Notes under the pieces: model-generated
The model's input: only the letters and a program-made list of their open reading frames with translations
What the model was told of the DNA's origin: nothing
The model's database searches: none
Translations under genes and position numbers: made by a program
DNA from: a virus
Length of the DNA stretch: 21,343 nucleotides
Strand: one strand, 5' to 3'
Virus record (IMG/VR): IMGVR_UViG_3300030390_000575
Span: 1-21,343 of that record
Shown: one piece after another, positions 14,380-21,343 of the stretch
How the letters are laid out: each line of letters begins with the position of its first letter
How positions within the stretch are numbered: position 1 is the stretch's first letter

Positions 14380-17300
14380 TTATTCTCCTGTCCAATAGTT
14401 TGTTATTCTATGTTTTAGTGGTGATAGTAGAGGTGTTAGGCTTAGTGCAGCTTTAGCTGTAGTAGTCCCATCATCCTCAGTCATTGAATCTCCCAGCTTG
14501 TATACGTTCTTAACTATACCAAATGCTGGTGCTTCCCCTGAACCTGCTTCCCACATATTCATAGCCATACCTTTGTCTCTCCCCTCATACAAAGGGAACA
14601 CATTGGCTATAAGTCTCTCAGGTGTTCCTAATAGTCCTGACGAGTACAAAGCCCTCAGGTATTTTTTTTCATCTGTTAAGTATGGGGATGACCCACCGAA
14701 CTTAATGTAGTCCTTTATGTACTGAGCAGCGTAACCTAGCATAAGCATAGACATCAAACCTGCAAAGGTTGAGTACTTCATCCCTGGGGTTCCCTTAGCA
14801 ATAGTCTTCCAGATCCTAGGGATATGGTTAGCCGTAAACTGAGATGTGAATCCTTGGAACTGCATAAACAAACCTAGGTGTGGGTTGCTGTAAGCAAGTG
14901 GCCTACCCATAGCATTAGGCATAGGTACTGCACCATTGATAAAGTTATACAACCCGTTATCAAACTGCTTAGCCCACTTAGCGAGGACTTCTTCGTTATT
15001 CGGGTCAGCCTTAATCTGCCTTGAAAGGTTGAGCATCACGGACACAGGCATACCAAACTCCTCAAGAGTCTGCCTTGCCTCCATAGACTCGTTAGTTTCC
15101 CTACCACTAGTGTTACCCTCTATCTTATCTAAATTACTAGTCAAGAAGTCATTGAAAAGTGAAGCCCTAACTGTACGAGTTGCGTTAGTGACACCAGTTA
15201 GACCTATAACCTTAAAGAAAGTATCCATAGCTTGGTTAGCATTGGCATCTCCTGTATCGGATACACCAACTAGCGTAGCCTGACCTGTCTTTTGTGAACC
15301 AGACATACCCACTCGACCCAAAAGGGCCTTAGGGTTCTCGATGCTTATGTTCCTAGCATCTTGACCTACCCTCTTCTTACGAGAGTTAATAGCTGAGTCT
15401 AGTACACTACCCTTAGTTTTAAGGCCAGACTTTTCTAACTTAGAGTTCACACCAAAAACCCTACCCATCTCCTCTACGTAGCTGACTACCTCTTTGCCAA
15501 GTATAGCACCGAGAGAACCTACGTTCTCATTCAAGGATTTCATAGGTACGTTCATAGGTGCTAGTGCAAACTCAACCAAAGACATAGGTGCAGCCAGTGG
15601 TAGCATCGTTACAACACCGAAGAGTGTGAGGTTCTTCTGGATACCCTTAGCCATATCGCTTTCCAGTCTCTTATAGTTACCTGAGTCAGCGTTTATAAGG
15701 TCCCTTAGGTTCATAGCTAAGTCTTCCACTATTACATCTGCGTCTGGGTCTCCGTTGGACTTAAGCTCTGAGTGTACTTTATCTAACATGTTACCAAGAA
15801 GCTTATTGTTTTTTCCAATAAACTTAAGAGATCCCATGTAACGAGCAGCACCTTTCATACCAGCTTCAAGGTTATCGAAGATGTTATTGCTAAGGAACTT
15901 ATCAAACTCTTTATTGTCTGATATATCTAAGCTTCTCTTCTTGTAACCTGCAGGGTTCAAACCCCCCTTAGTTAAGTCAAAGGCATCATCAAGCATGCTA
16001 GCATCAGCATTGTCTAGGATAGTATCCGTGACTGCGATTGCATCATCTCGGCTCAGCTTCTTGTGGGTAACCAAGAGGCTAACGAACTCAGCCTTATTAG
16101 CCTGTATCACGTTCTTCTCAAAAGCCTTGGCTCTGAATACGTGATCCTGCAGCTTACCGATAGCCTCTTCCCCTGCCATAGATTGCCTAGCGGTGATATT
16201 GTTGTACATAACATTATCCACATCGTATAGCTCAGAGACCGTAAGCTTAAGAGCCTTGGTGTCGTCTCTGTACTTAGCTGGGAGGTTATCCCAGTCAATG
16301 GAAGCTATAACTTCTGGTCCCGTCATGTGCTCAGCGTTGCCCTTCCCTTTCCTAGTCAAAGGTTTAATAACATCTCTGTGGAAGTCGTATATCTTAGCAG
16401 ACACTTCAGACCTCATTTTACCGTAACCAGTCTCTTTGGTATTGAACCTACCAAGGGTGGGCATTATCTCAGTAATAGATTCCTCAAATAAAGTATAAGA
16501 TGCAACCTTGTCTGTGTGGAAATCTACTCCACCGTGAACTTGGTTCTTACGACCACCAAACATATCGTAGATTACACGGGAAGTCTTACTCTTATTTAAG
16601 AGATCAGTAGTCATACGGGTATCTAAGGCAGTTCGGAAAGCAGACATAGGGTCTTTAGCGAAATCACCTAACCAAGACATGCCGCCCTTAGCTTCCTTAC
16701 GAGATTGAGCGCGATCAGCTTGAGCCTCAAAGCTCATATCAACAGCCTCGTCGTTCATCATCCCATCGTACTCGCTACCAGTAGCCCCTGTGGTCGGCCT
16801 AGCTCTAGTCCTACCTGTGTTAGCTCTAGCATCCATGTGCTCTTCTTCGAGAACAGCGTCAAGATCCCTGACATAACCACGCTCACCAGTTTCCTCGGCT
16901 TTCCATGCAGTTGCTGCATTATCAAACCTACCATCGTAATCACGGTTGGCAACCTCAGCGTCCCTCCAAGCCCCTGCATCGTATACAGAGCCTGGGGCAG
17001 AGAAAGCTGCACCCATAGTTCCTCCAGCAATAGCTGAGTTTATTAGCCTATTCTCCAAAGTGTCCCAATCCCAAGTCTTCTCAGACCCCATTACGGCAGC
17101 TGTGTAAGCTGTAAGCTCCTGAGCCATTTCAGTACTTCCCTCAAAGGCTGCACCTGAAGTGACCTTCTTAGAGAAGTCCTTCAGCATCCTAGTCTTAGTC
17201 AGCTGCTTCGCCATAAGCCCATCTATATCCTTAGCGTAAGACACTAACTCTCTCTTGGACAATCGTGTTAGGGCAAGCTCAGCTTGAGCCTTAGTTAGCT

Positions 17301-19110
17301 TACCTAGGCTTAGTGCGTCACCTGCTTGGTCACCCAACACATCCGTGATAGCCTTTAGTGATTGACCTGAGGCTTTCATCATCTTATCAACAACGAGATC
17401 CTTAGCTTCACCGTTAAGAACACTAGCAGCACCTACGGCCCCCTTGAGACCAAAGCGATCCAGTGCTGTATTCATGACACCAGCGACCATAGCTACTGCA
17501 TAATTCTTATCTTGTATAGCACCTTCCATTTCGTCCAACACTAAACCAGTGTGCATAGCCAATGGTGCAGTTAGGCTGAGTCCACCTGTTAGTGGTGATG
17601 CCGCTACGGCTGCTACGGTCACACCCATAAAGGGTATGGACATAGCTAGGTTGTTAGTTACGTACTCAGCTATTTCAGGTATGCTCGTCCAGTTAACATC
17701 TTTGTAGTCCAGACGTACCTTAGGTAGCTCCATAATTGTTTTCTTTCTAAAATCTACTGCTCCCTGCCAAGCATCCCTTGTGTCATCAAAGCCAGCCACA
17801 TCGGCAACCATAGAGCCCACTTGAGCCATAGAGTTCTTCAAAGTAACAGCAGCGACATTGAATGATTGGGAGAATGGAGTCTTAGACCTGTTGTCTAAGT
17901 ATGCACCCTTGTTCCTGAGAGTAACGCCAGAGTAGAAGTCTTCCATACCTGAGTAGTGTGACTCATCAAGAGCCATTTGCTTAGGCACTATCTGCCCTCC
18001 GCTCTCAGCAGTCTCCGCTTGACGTATAGTGTCAGCAGCTTGCTCATAGTCAGTCATAGGGGTCTTAGGGTCTCTGAGTTCTCTGTCAAGCACACCTGAC
18101 ACATACAGGTCATACTGATCTTCAGACATAGAGTAGTCAGACTTACCAAGAAATGACGGAGCTGCAATACCAGAACCTATTAACGCATCAGAAAGTAGTA
18201 CACCCTCAGCGTTCATTAAGTCTCCTTTCTTACGACCGTACCCAGCATCTTCGTCAGTGATAACCGCATTCGTAAAACCACCTTTCTCGATAACCATTGC
18301 TACTGCATCTGTAAACTCTTCTCCACCTTGGTCACCCCTCTGGAACCCACCTTTACGTGAGACCTTAGTTGTTTCCGGTGCATCAAACCCTCCAAAACGT
18401 ATGCTCTGTCCGGTCCTCTTATTGATCATGGTATCACCATCAATCAACTTATACTCTGAGTCTCCGATATCTCGGCTTGACTTAAGGGGTGCAGCCCCAG
18501 AAACTGCGTCTCCCTTTACAGGTGCAACCACTTCAGACTCCCCAGTTGTCCCTTCGGTACCCGATGCTTGTCCTCTAACAGCATCAGATAACCTCTTCAT
18601 TCTTTTGTGTACGCCAGAGCCTGACTTTATAGAGTCCCGATAGTCCTTGTTGTCAAGGAATTCATCTGCGGCTAGGTCGTACTCACCTTCGTTAAGGAGC
18701 CTTAGGAAATTAGGTGATCCACCTAGGTCCCCACGGTACTCGCCCTGCACTAACTCAGCTTGCAGGGTTTCTGGTAGTGAATCAAAAGAAGGCACCCGTC
18801 CCTTAGCTCTCTCAACGTGATGTTGAAATGCTGCTTCAAATCCCTTCTCAATCCACTCACCAGTTTGCCCAACACCTTGAGTAGTGATACCCTTAGTGTC
18901 AGTGTACGGAGTAGCAACGTACCCCTCTTCCTCTACCACTCGTTGCTCTGAGAAAGTAAGGGGTCTCCCCAAGCTCTCAGAGACTTTAGAAATTGCGTCA
19001 GAGCCGTAGTATACATCTTGCGCTACTGTTGGCTCATCTGCGGTTTCAAAGGTCGGGTCGAACTCAGTTCCATTTAAGGTGTCTACCTGTTCATCTGTAA
19101 TGTCGTTCAT
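14380..19110 (-). CDS. Giant internal virion (ejection) protein with lysozyme and SNase-like nuclease domains
   Basis: 1576 aa. Residues about 45-180 form a T4-type GH24 lysozyme domain. Glu62, Asp71 and Thr77 keep the exact E-x8-D-x5-T spacing of T4 lysozyme (E11, D20, T26), followed by QGVGQTG. Residues about 216-320 match staphylococcal nuclease: IDGDT (Asp226), R238, D243-x-x-E246 and YGR (R293), all the known metal and catalytic positions. The remainder is long and helical, with hydrophobic stretches at about 484-520, 1157-1187 and 1449-1466. Near the C terminus is an MQFQGFTSQF segment like that of other large podoviral internal proteins. The architecture suggests a T7 gp16-like protein that is ejected, opens peptidoglycan and forms part of a trans-envelope conduit. 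The SNase-like domain is unexpected. SD AGGAGAAA precedes ATG 19110, and the stop is 3 bases before the next gene. Confidence 0.85.
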   Translation of the reverse strand: MNDITDEQVDTLNGTEFDPTFETADEPTVAQDVYYGSDAISKVSESLGRPLTFSEQRVVEEEGYVATPYTDTKGITTQGVGQTGEWIEKGFEAAFQHHVERAKGRVPSFDSLPETLQAELVQGEYRGDLGGSPNFLRLLNEGEYDLAADEFLDNKDYRDSIKSGSGVHKRMKRLSDAVRGQASGTEGTTGESEVVAPVKGDAVSGAAPLKSSRDIGDSEYKLIDGDTMINKRTGQSIRFGGFDAPETTKVSRKGGFQRGDQGGEEFTDAVAMVIEKGGFTNAVITDEDAGYGRKKGDLMNAEGVLLSDALIGSGIAAPSFLGKSDYSMSEDQYDLYVSGVLDRELRDPKTPMTDYEQAADTIRQAETAESGGQIVPKQMALDESHYSGMEDFYSGVTLRNKGAYLDNRSKTPFSQSFNVAAVTLKNSMAQVGSMVADVAGFDDTRDAWQGAVDFRKKTIMELPKVRLDYKDVNWTSIPEIAEYVTNNLAMSIPFMGVTVAAVAASPLTGGLSLTAPLAMHTGLVLDEMEGAIQDKNYAVAMVAGVMNTALDRFGLKGAVGAASVLNGEAKDLVVDKMMKASGQSLKAITDVLGDQAGDALSLGKLTKAQAELALTRLSKRELVSYAKDIDGLMAKQLTKTRMLKDFSKKVTSGAAFEGSTEMAQELTAYTAAVMGSEKTWDWDTLENRLINSAIAGGTMGAAFSAPGSVYDAGAWRDAEVANRDYDGRFDNAATAWKAEETGERGYVRDLDAVLEEEHMDARANTGRTRARPTTGATGSEYDGMMNDEAVDMSFEAQADRAQSRKEAKGGMSWLGDFAKDPMSAFRTALDTRMTTDLLNKSKTSRVIYDMFGGRKNQVHGGVDFHTDKVASYTLFEESITEIMPTLGRFNTKETGYGKMRSEVSAKIYDFHRDVIKPLTRKGKGNAEHMTGPEVIASIDWDNLPAKYRDDTKALKLTVSELYDVDNVMYNNITARQSMAGEEAIGKLQDHVFRAKAFEKNVIQANKAEFVSLLVTHKKLSRDDAIAVTDTILDNADASMLDDAFDLTKGGLNPAGYKKRSLDISDNKEFDKFLSNNIFDNLEAGMKGAARYMGSLKFIGKNNKLLGNMLDKVHSELKSNGDPDADVIVEDLAMNLRDLINADSGNYKRLESDMAKGIQKNLTLFGVVTMLPLAAPMSLVEFALAPMNVPMKSLNENVGSLGAILGKEVVSYVEEMGRVFGVNSKLEKSGLKTKGSVLDSAINSRKKRVGQDARNISIENPKALLGRVGMSGSQKTGQATLVGVSDTGDANANQAMDTFFKVIGLTGVTNATRTVRASLFNDFLTSNLDKIEGNTSGRETNESMEARQTLEEFGMPVSVMLNLSRQIKADPNNEEVLAKWAKQFDNGLYNFINGAVPMPNAMGRPLAYSNPHLGLFMQFQGFTSQFTANHIPRIWKTIAKGTPGMKYSTFAGLMSMLMLGYAAQYIKDYIKFGGSSPYLTDEKKYLRALYSSGLLGTPERLIANVFPLYEGRDKGMAMNMWEAGSGEAPAFGIVKNVYKLGDSMTEDDGTTTAKAALSLTPLLSPLKHRITNYWTGE

Positions 19111-19134
19111 ATCGACTTTCTCCTGTTGTTTATA

Positions 19135-20997
19135 TTAAAGTAATCGTTGCCGATCAACCATAGCTCTTAGCTCAGGGGGTGACAAGCTTTGAACCCAAGC
19201 TAGTTCTGGAGACATCATCTCCGACTTGCCTAAATTCTCTGACTCCTCTGAGGCTGCTTCCCACCTTGCCTTGAAACCTGAACCTACGTTCTGGCTAGCA
19301 GTCTCGTAACCCTTGAGGGCTAAGATCCAAACATCAGCTGGCTTATCGCCCTTCACACCTGTAGCAATTCTTTTTATCTGACTCTCAGTAGTTGTGTACG
19401 CATTCATTCCTGAATCTAAATCAGTACCGTGTACCTTGAATACGTTATCCCGTAAGGAACCACCTTGCTTCATTCTCTTTTCCATAATTTCTCTGTTGTA
19501 GAAACCAACAAAGTCTTTACTTCCATTAGCAGATCCGTCAGCAAGAGCGTCAACCCACTTAGCTGCAGTCCTGTTAAACACAGTTCTTCCAGCTGGAGTA
19601 TTGAGATCAGCATTTGGGTATCTAGCCTGAATAGCTACGAGTGCTTCTTCCATTACGTGTGGTTGTGTACCTGCGTTAATACGAGACAAGCTTGCACCCT
19701 TATCCTTAGGGTTCATGTCTTCGTTAGCATCGTACTCTTCAACCTTATCATTCTTAAGTTGAACTAGAGTAGCAGAGCCTGAGTCCCTGTACTTCTCAAG
19801 AGCTTCGGATCTAGTCTCTCCACGGCCTGCGCTATACCTACCACCCTGCATTTGCATGAGGGCTGCGGCACTAACACTAGGTACAGCTACACCATCAGCA
19901 CCAGCGAATACGCTAGCATCATTAGGGTTGAAAGTCTGTCCATCTTTAGACCAAGTACCTTTTATATTTGTCTTAGTCTGAGAGTCATATATTTCAGTAC
20001 CATTTTTGTAGTCAATCGAAGATGCATCTCTGGCCTTAGCTATGCGAGTTGCTTCGGACTTACCGAAGGCTCTTGCGTTAGCTGCATCGGTCTGAGCTGT
20101 AGCTGCTTCCTTTCTCCACTCATTCTCTAGTACTTGAACAGCTAAGGTTGCACCATCATAGCCCATAGCCCTTGAAGCGGCATATGCAAACAGTGATCTA
20201 CGTATAGCAGGGTCTTCAAAGCCTCCCTTAACTGTACCCTTGATCCCACCCCATAGCTTCTGTAAGAAGTTAGGGTCTTCGGGATCACCTTTAGCAATCT
20301 CTTCATCAACAACTGCAGCATTCTCAGCTCCAATCTCAACAGCAGAAGAGTCAGCTTCGTCAGCAGTAACAATCTCTACTTGAACTAAGTCTTCTTGCGG
20401 CTGTAAGGGTTCAAGCTCTACTTGAGGTATATCCCGTTCTAGTTGTGGGAGTGTACCTTGTAGCTCTTCCTGCTGTGGAGTTAACATGCTTGGTACATCT
20501 ACCTGACCAGCTCTTTCCTCAGCAGCCTTAGCTTCCACTTCCCATTCCATTTTCTTAACAGCAGCTTCACGCTCCTGATTGACAAATGGGTTTAGTTCTG
20601 AGATAGAGTTCTGGTTGTTCTTGTTCTTGAACACAAGGTCGTCAAACTCCTTAAGCTCCTTAGGTGTTCGTGGTACTCGCTCTGTAGGTACCATCTGAGG
20701 GCTATCCTGTATTGCAGGTACTGAAGGTACGTGACCTAAACCACCGACAGCCCCTGAAGTGTCAATGAAATCTGACACAGCCTGTGGAGCTAACGGGTCC
20801 TTAGGGACCTCTGGGAACATACCGGAAAAGTAGTCACCCTGAGGTGCAGCAACGGGAGCTTTAGGGGGCTGTGGGATATTACCGCCACTGCCAGCTATCA
20901 AAGGTACTGGTCTAGACTGTACACCTTTCTCCTCGTCATCTATGTTACCGATAAGACTCATGACACCATCAAACATTGTTTTAAAATCATTAGCCAT
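19135..20997 (-). CDS. Probable internal virion protein, 620 aa
   Basis: A Pro-, Gln- and Glu-rich, probably disordered N-terminal half (to about residue 240) is followed by LQKLWGGIKGTVKGGFEDPAI. Next comes an Ala-rich helical region (RRSLFAYAASRAMGYDGATLAVQ, then long helices with many Ala and Glu to about 330). The C-terminal part is helical and lacks a known motif. No signal peptide. The DPAxRRSLFAYAAS pattern resembles internal core or ejection proteins of podoviruses, where a short glycine-rich segment leads a helical bundle. Its place just upstream of the lysozyme-nuclease gene matches T7 gp14/gp15 relative to gp16. SD AAGGGGAAT precedes ATG 20997. The assignment rests mostly on context. 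Confidence 0.6.
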   Translation of the reverse strand: MANDFKTMFDGVMSLIGNIDDEEKGVQSRPVPLIAGSGGNIPQPPKAPVAAPQGDYFSGMFPEVPKDPLAPQAVSDFIDTSGAVGGLGHVPSVPAIQDSPQMVPTERVPRTPKELKEFDDLVFKNKNNQNSISELNPFVNQEREAAVKKMEWEVEAKAAEERAGQVDVPSMLTPQQEELQGTLPQLERDIPQVELEPLQPQEDLVQVEIVTADEADSSAVEIGAENAAVVDEEIAKGDPEDPNFLQKLWGGIKGTVKGGFEDPAIRRSLFAYAASRAMGYDGATLAVQVLENEWRKEAATAQTDAANARAFGKSEATRIAKARDASSIDYKNGTEIYDSQTKTNIKGTWSKDGQTFNPNDASVFAGADGVAVPSVSAAALMQMQGGRYSAGRGETRSEALEKYRDSGSATLVQLKNDKVEEYDANEDMNPKDKGASLSRINAGTQPHVMEEALVAIQARYPNADLNTPAGRTVFNRTAAKWVDALADGSANGSKDFVGFYNREIMEKRMKQGGSLRDNVFKVHGTDLDSGMNAYTTTESQIKRIATGVKGDKPADVWILALKGYETASQNVGSGFKARWEAASEESENLGKSEMMSPELAWVQSLSPPELRAMVDRQRLL

Positions 20998-21008
20998 TTT
21001 TATTCCCC

Positions 21009-21343
21009 TTAACGCATTCCGCGTGTGTGATTGCGCCTCTTCATGCGCTCTTGCTGATTAACCATAGCTTGGTTATATAGGTTAGCTTGTGGTTGGTTAC
21101 CTTGGTTCTGCATAGCCATGCTTGGTCCAGCTTGCGGAGGTGGTGGTCCTTCCTTAGGCATAGCACCTTGAATAAGCATAGGTGCCATAGTCTTAGCGAA
21201 GCCAGACATGCCCCCACCAGCAGCAGGTACAGCGGATCCAGCAGCTCCAACGGCAGCAGGTATGGCAGCAGGTATGGCAGCTCCAGCAGCAGCAGGTATG
21301 GCAGCTCCAGCAGCAGCAGGTATGGCAGCTCCAGCAGCAGCAG
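21009..21343 (-). CDS. Ala/Gly/Pro-rich repeat protein, N terminus cut by window edge
   Basis: The C-terminal 111 residues of a gene that runs off the right edge with no stop codon in frame. The upstream portion is an octapeptide repeat of Ala, Gly, Ile and Pro (AAAGAAIP), three units plus a shortened one. It is followed by a Gly-rich linker and a Pro/Gln/Asn-rich tail (KEGPPPPQAGPSMAMQNQG) ending NHTRGMR. An internal ATG at 21209 gives a 66-aa product, but it has no clear SD and the open frame continues upstream, so I prefer the longer partial gene. Low-complexity proteins like this can be linkers, fibre or adhesin parts, or virion scaffolds. Placed first among the visible late genes, it is probably a structural component. 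Confidence 0.6.
   Translation of the reverse strand, partial: AAAGAAIPAAAGAAIPAAAGAAIPAAIPAAVGAAGSAVPAAGGGMSGFAKTMAPMLIQGAMPKEGPPPPQAGPSMAMQNQGNQPQANLYNQAMVNQQERMKRRNHTRGMR
21259..21343 (+). repeat. 24-bp tandem repeat, three copies plus a half unit
   Basis: Units at 21271-21294, 21295-21318 and 21319-21342 are identical (begin GGTATGGCAGC, end CCAGCAGCAGCA). A 12-bp shortened unit sits at 21259-21270, and the array reaches the window edge. The 24-base period keeps the reading frame of the minus-strand gene, encoding an octapeptide, so it is a protein-coding minisatellite prone to copy-number change. Confidence 0.85.

Noticed and set aside
19465-19767. Plus-strand open frames inside the late block (also at 14936-15283, 16705-17037, 18257-18643, 11813-12196)
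   Set aside because: They lie opposite long, domain-bearing minus-strand genes, have no SD or recognisable domains, and read as antisense shadows.
21041-21250. Leu-rich minus-strand frame at the right edge (MELLDPLYLLLVG...)
   Set aside because: Alternate frame of the tandem repeat region; the frame ending at 21009 is contiguous to the edge and leads directly into the operon with normal spacing.
21241-21343. CRISPR array
   Set aside because: Repeats are head-to-tail without spacers and keep a coding frame with a 24-base period; it is a protein minisatellite.

Overview
The window is part of the genome of a lytic tailed phage, probably a podovirus of the broad T7/N4 supergroup. Small genes are packed with short overlaps and strong Shine-Dalgarno (SD) sites. 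A T7-type replication set is present: family A DNA polymerase, 5'-3' exonuclease, primase-helicase and single-subunit RNA polymerase. Opposite it lies a block of very large virion proteins. I see no integrase, repressor, tRNA, rRNA, IS element or CRISPR array. The host cannot be named; the family mix resembles marine podoviruses, but that is inference.

Positions 1-840 (+ strand) hold two tandem paralogous small genes and a 50-codon gene with a TTG start, closed by an intrinsic terminator at 852-878. Positions 879-969 are a short control region with a 14-bp direct repeat, each copy followed by a TGCA palindrome; it is a candidate phage promoter region. Positions 970-2597 carry small accessory genes: a membrane protein that may be a two-gene fusion, a dATP/dGTP diphosphohydrolase-family protein, a signal-anchored protein and several unknowns. 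Positions 2584-10462 carry endonuclease VII, DNA polymerase, exonuclease, a GIY-YIG-like nuclease, a tiny basic protein, primase-helicase, a 700-aa T7-like RNA polymerase, a degenerate MazG-like protein and one unknown. A pair of oppositely facing terminators lies at 10469-10547.

From 10546 to the right edge all genes are on the minus strand and converge on the replication block. In transcription order they are: a partial Ala/Pro/Gly-rich protein with an octapeptide repeat (cut by the window edge), a 620-aa probable internal virion protein, a 1576-aa protein, and a 1276-aa protein. The 1576-aa protein starts with a T4-type (GH24) lysozyme domain with an intact E-D-T triad. A staphylococcal-nuclease-like domain with its catalytic D, R, D, E and R residues follows it.

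The 1276-aa protein is the main discovery. Its C-terminal two thirds carry, in order, the motifs of the T7 RNA polymerase superfamily, with spacing close to that of the phage N4 virion RNA polymerase. It also sits where the N4 virion polymerase gene sits: last in a leftward late operon that converges on the rightward early/middle genes. This phage therefore appears to encode two single-subunit RNA polymerases, one made in the cell and one probably packaged and injected. A likely programme is as follows. The ejected lysozyme-nuclease protein opens the wall and may cut nucleic acid. The ejected virion polymerase transcribes the first genes. The 700-aa polymerase then takes over later transcription.
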